A stretch of DNA of 7,957 nt from an uncultured Myxococcales bacterium (GTDB lineage Bacteria > Myxococcota_A > UBA9042): contig CALGHC010000835.1 in the NCBI GenBank assembly GCA_937915965.1, forward strand, positions 1 to 7,957. The letters run 5' to 3'. This document shows, in pieces, positions 5,262 to 7,957 of the stretch (position 1 is its first letter; each line of letters starts with the position of its first letter). The notes under the pieces were generated by a model. That model was not told the DNA's origin. It made no database searches and saw only the letters and a list, made by a program, of their open reading frames with translations. The position numbers were made by a program, and so were the translations under genes.

Positions 5262-5268
5262 GCGGCAT

Positions 5269-7149
5269 TCAAAGTGGCGTTGCGCGCTTCTCGCGGTCGT
5301 CGCGTTCGTCGCGTTCGTCGCGTTCGTCGCGGTCTCCGTGGTCTTCGCGCGTTCCTGCATCCTTTCCGTACAGCACCCAGGGGCCGGCGCGATGCAACGT
5401 CGACCAGCGGTCCTGTTGCGCGCCGAAGATGCGCTGCCTGCGATCCCAGCCGGCGTCGCGGGCGATCACGTAGTCGAACCAGCCACCGTGTTCGATCGGA
5501 TCGAAGCGATCGGGTGTCCACTCAAAACGCGCTGGCAGACGGGGCGGTGCCTCGGCCTCGACGTACTGGATGGGGCTCTTGGTGAAGTTGACGAAGCTGA
5601 ACTCGACGACGCCGCCGCGCTCAGCCAACACGTACTGGCCGAAATGCAGGTAGGCGGGCTGCTCGGCGATGCGGCTGGTGGGGTCGAAGATCAGCGTCAT
5701 GACGCGCGCGCCCATCGGCAGCGGCGCGATGACCTCGTCGAGGGGGCCGACCTCCGCCTGGAATGCGCGCACGCCGCGCACGTGGACTACGGACGTATAG
5801 GCGGCGAGGGTGAGCCCGATGATCAGGGCGAGCCGGGGCACGACGAGGCGACCGCTGGGCACCAGCAGGGCCAACAGCAGGGCGACCGGCACCATGCGCG
5901 CGCCGATCGGCCAGATGCCACGCCACGATTCGGGCATGACCACGGCGAGGGCCAGCGCCGAGAGCAGCAAGAGGACGGGCAGGCGGTCGCCAAGCCAGGC
6001 GCGCGCGGTCGCGGGGCGCCGGCCCCGGGTCAGCGCGGCGAACAGGCCAAGAAGCCCCAGAAATCGAACGAAGACTCCTGTGTCCTGGTGGCCGTGCCAG
6101 CCGGACAGCGTGTAATCGAGCAGCGCCTTGAGGCCATCGAGGAGGGGCGGCCACTGCGGCGGCTCGTTCGCCAGCGCGCCACCGATCATGCGGCCAAGCT
6201 CGCCGCGCTCGGCAACAGGGGACGTCAGCGCCCAGACCAGCAGAAGCGCCAGCGCGGGAGCGATGTGCAGGGCGCGCAAGCTGCGCCGCCCCAGCGCGCG
6301 CCAGGCGCCAATCCTGGCCTCGTCGGGACCGACGGCGATCAGCGCCACGAGGCCGCACGCGCCCATCGCGAAGCCGAGGATCATGACGTGGCCGTAGAAG
6401 ATCAGGATGCCGAGGAGGGCGCCGGTCACGGCATCGCGCCAGCTGAAATGGTCGGCACCAACGCGGCCTCGCCACCATCCCAGCCAGAAAAAGAAGAGCG
6501 GCAGCGCCAGCACGAAGTTGAGGAAACCCAGAAAGAGGAAGGTCGAGAACGCGAGCGGCACAGCGAGCACCGCGAACCGCGGATCGCGATCGAAGCGGCG
6601 GGCGGCGAAGGCCAGCGACCAGGGCAACAGCCCGGCGGCGAGGGCGAAGAGCAAGCGAACCGCGTCAACGGCGCCAATCAGGCGGGCGAGCGCGGCCGCG
6701 GCCAGGTAGGGCAGCAGGTAGGGCGAACTCAGCAGCTGCACGCCGTAGTAGCGGTCGAAGGCCATCGCCGGGTCGCCGCCCGCCAAGATGGCCACCGCGC
6801 CGACATGTTGTGGCATGTCGAGGAAGGGCAGCCAGCGACCGGCGAAGAACGGCGCGATGCACGCGACCGTGGCCAGGACGAGCGCGGCGATCAACCAGCG
6901 GTCGCCTCGCGTTGGTGGAGAGCTCACGCCGGCGTTCGGCGGCGGCGCCGCGGCGACGTGATCGTTCGCGTCGGCTGGCGCTGCCGGTTCGGCATGGGCA
7001 GCGGCGTCGACTGGCGCTGCCGGTTCGGCATCGGCCACGGCGGCGGCGACGGCGTCGGCTGGCTCGGCCGGTTCGGCATCGGCGACGGCGTCGGCTGGCT
7101 CGGCCGGTTCGGCATCGGCGACGGCGTTGGTTGGCTCGGTCGAGGTCAC
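5269..7149 (-). CDS. Polytopic membrane protein, GT-C glycosyltransferase-like
   Basis: 626 residues from GTG 7149 (minus strand). Residues 1-80 are a repetitive Ala/Glu/Pro/Asp N-terminus, probably disordered and cytoplasmic. From residue 85 to about 455 there are roughly eleven or twelve hydrophobic segments. The first is followed by the conserved-looking loop RWLPFLDMPQHVGAVAIL (D111, H115); an acidic/His motif after the first membrane helix is typical of GT-C-fold, lipid-linked-sugar glycosyltransferases. Residues about 456-597 form a soluble C-terminal domain (DEVIAPLPMGARVMTLIFDP, then HFGQYVLAERGG). The last 25 residues are a charged tail of DER-type repeats. The architecture suggests transfer of a sugar or polymer at the cytoplasmic membrane, but the exact family is not recognised, so this is structural analogy. 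It overlaps thrB by 4 bp and is translated after it, so it is probably coupled. Confidence 0.75.
   Translation of the reverse strand: MTSTEPTNAVADAEPAEPADAVADAEPAEPADAVAAAVADAEPAAPVDAAAHAEPAAPADANDHVAAAPPPNAGVSSPPTRGDRWLIAALVLATVACIAPFFAGRWLPFLDMPQHVGAVAILAGGDPAMAFDRYYGVQLLSSPYLLPYLAAAALARLIGAVDAVRLLFALAAGLLPWSLAFAARRFDRDPRFAVLAVPLAFSTFLFLGFLNFVLALPLFFFWLGWWRGRVGADHFSWRDAVTGALLGILIFYGHVMILGFAMGACGLVALIAVGPDEARIGAWRALGRRSLRALHIAPALALLLVWALTSPVAERGELGRMIGGALANEPPQWPPLLDGLKALLDYTLSGWHGHQDTGVFVRFLGLLGLFAALTRGRRPATARAWLGDRLPVLLLLSALALAVVMPESWRGIWPIGARMVPVALLLALLVPSGRLVVPRLALIIGLTLAAYTSVVHVRGVRAFQAEVGPLDEVIAPLPMGARVMTLIFDPTSRIAEQPAYLHFGQYVLAERGGVVEFSFVNFTKSPIQYVEAEAPPRLPARFEWTPDRFDPIEHGGWFDYVIARDAGWDRRQRIFGAQQDRWSTLHRAGPWVLYGKDAGTREDHGDRDERDERDERDDREKRATPL
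5291..5335 (-). repeat. 9-bp TCGCGTTCG repeats encoding a charged C-terminal tail
   Basis: Three perfect plus-strand copies of TCGCGTTCG (5300-5326) are flanked by TCGCGGTCG and TCGCGGTCT. On the minus strand they encode Asp-Glu-Arg triplets (RDERDERDERDD) just before the stop of the membrane protein. Confidence 0.9.
7045..7140 (-). repeat. 36-bp repeat encoding 12-residue Ala/Glu/Pro/Asp units
   Basis: Two identical 36-bp copies at 7045-7080 and 7081-7116 are followed by a partial copy at 7117-7140 with three differences. Degenerate relatives continue to about 6970 (GCTGCCGGTTCGGCAT recurs at two positions). On the minus strand each unit reads like DAVADAEPAEPA. Identical DNA, not only similar protein, points to recent duplication. 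Confidence 0.9.
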
Positions 7150-7957
7150 GCGGTGGTCTCCTCGCGGCTCACGGTGGCGCCCGTCAGCCGCGGCGCGATC
7201 ACGCGAACCGTCGCGGCGAGGCCAGCCGCGGCGAAGGCGGCTTGCATGGCCGCGCCGATCGCCTCGGCCAGTCCAGTGCGGCGGTCGACGTACGCGATGG
7301 CGGAAGGCCCGGCACCGCTGACCGCGCTGCTCGCGGCGCCAGCACTGCGCGCGGCCGCCAGGGCGTCGATCAGGCCCGGGACGGGCGCCGCTCGCACGTG
7401 CTGGTGGAGCCGGTCGGCCATGGCGACGTCGAGCAGATCGAAGCGCCCCTGCAGCAAGGCGCCGACTAGCAGCGCGCTGCGGCCGACGTTGGCGACGGCG
7501 TCAGCAAAGGGCACCAGCGCGGGTAGCCGGGCCCGCGCCTCGGCGGTGCTCTGTTGCATCGCGGGGGTGACGACGATCAGCTGAAGATCGGCGGGCGGCT
7601 CAAGGCGCAGCGCATGCACGCGGCTGCCGGTCATCACGGCGATCGTCAGGCCGCCGAGGAGGGCCGGCGCGGCGTTGTCCGGGTGTCCTTCGATCGCCGT
7701 GGCCAGCTCCAGCGCGTCGTCGCTTGTCAGGCCGCTGGCGATCAGTTCGCCGGCGATCAGCACGCCGGCGACGACGGCGGTGGACGAGCTGCCCAATCCG
7801 GCGGCTAGCGGCACCGCGTTGTCCAGGGTCAGGTCGACCGCCGGCAAGGTACCGCCTAGCTGGTCGGCTGTCGCTCGCATTGCCCGCAGCACCAGATTGT
7901 CGGCGTTGTCGGCGAGGATCCCGGCGCCGACGCCGCGCGTCGTGACCCGTGTCGGTC
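7146..7957 (-). CDS. thrB: Homoserine kinase ThrB (N-terminus outside window)
   Basis: GHMP-superfamily kinase that phosphorylates homoserine to O-phosphohomoserine with ATP, the step before threonine synthase; cytoplasmic. 269 residues are visible; the frame is open to the window edge, so the first 30-50 residues of this roughly 300-residue family are missing. All three signatures visible here are intact: the ATP-binding loop PLAAGLGSSS (about 7782-7811), EGHPDNAAPALLGG (from about 7691) and the C-terminal SGAGPS (about 7302-7319). The upstream run ILADNADNLVLRAMRA is typical of the family before the ATP loop, so an internal GTG at 7892 should not be taken as the start. The TGA stop overlaps the GTG of the following gene (GTGA, 7146-7149). 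Related GHMP kinases are less likely given the EGHPDN motif. Confidence 0.88.
   Translation of the reverse strand, partial: PTRVTTRGVGAGILADNADNLVLRAMRATADQLGGTLPAVDLTLDNAVPLAAGLGSSSTAVVAGVLIAGELIASGLTSDDALELATAIEGHPDNAAPALLGGLTIAVMTGSRVHALRLEPPADLQLIVVTPAMQQSTAEARARLPALVPFADAVANVGRSALLVGALLQGRFDLLDVAMADRLHQHVRAAPVPGLIDALAAARSAGAASSAVSGAGPSAIAYVDRRTGLAEAIGAAMQAAFAAAGLAATVRVIAPRLTGATVSREETTA
7158..7163 (-). promoter_or_regulatory. Shine-Dalgarno GAGGAG for the membrane protein, inside thrB
   Basis: Read on the minus strand, GAGGAG is followed by 8 nt and GTG at 7149. It lies within the last codons of thrB. It supports the GTG start, and therefore the repetitive N-terminus, as translated. Confidence 0.7.

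Noticed and set aside
5338..7584. Plus-strand open frame of about 748 codons
   Set aside because: Antisense to the membrane protein and thrB. Its Gln/Arg/Glu-rich composition is the mirror of hydrophobic codons, and the minus strand holds clear homology.

Overview
The window is strongly GC-rich apart from a locally lower-GC stretch at about 2380-2800. It encodes secreted, lipid-anchored and outer-membrane proteins typical of a Gram-negative with a large genome: a tethered caspase-like protein, a Cys-rich lipoprotein with an Ig-like domain, and an Omp85-type barrel. Together with the many short tandem repeats, this fits a myxobacterium or related deltaproteobacterium (Myxococcota). That is inference from style and gene content; no rRNA or other taxonomic marker is present.

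Layout. (i) 1-378 (+): 3' end of a small secreted OB-fold protein gene. (ii) 401-541: array of 11-12-bp modules between genes. (iii) 596-2233 (+): membrane-anchored caspase/legumain-like (C13-like) protein with a 19-residue Ser tract, a His/Cys pair, a DxDxDG loop and a helical tail. (iv) 2234-2961: 728 bp with no convincing protein gene but strong regulatory structure. It holds two similar palindromes 52 bp apart, a third inverted repeat, a near-perfect sigma-54 (-24/-12) promoter at 2556-2571 and a textbook intrinsic terminator ending at 2848. Together these outline an unannotated transcript of about 267 nt. (v) 2962-4296 (+): short Omp85/BamA-like outer-membrane protein with one POTRA-like domain. 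(vi) 4473-5261 (+): lipoprotein with a six-Cys module and an ASH/choice-of-anchor-D-like domain. (vii) Minus strand, right to left: 3' part of thrB (homoserine kinase), overlapping by 4 bp (GTGA) a gene for a polytopic, GT-C-like membrane protein that ends 7 bp from the stop of the convergent lipoprotein gene.

The plus-strand genes are probably separate units serving the cell envelope; each has its own upstream region. The minus-strand pair is a translationally coupled operon joining threonine biosynthesis to a membrane protein of unknown role. The most interesting element is the predicted sigma-54-dependent small RNA (about 2582-2848) with candidate enhancer sites upstream. A second theme is that nearly every gene start, end or linker here carries a short tandem repeat with units of 6, 9, 12, 23 or 36 bp.
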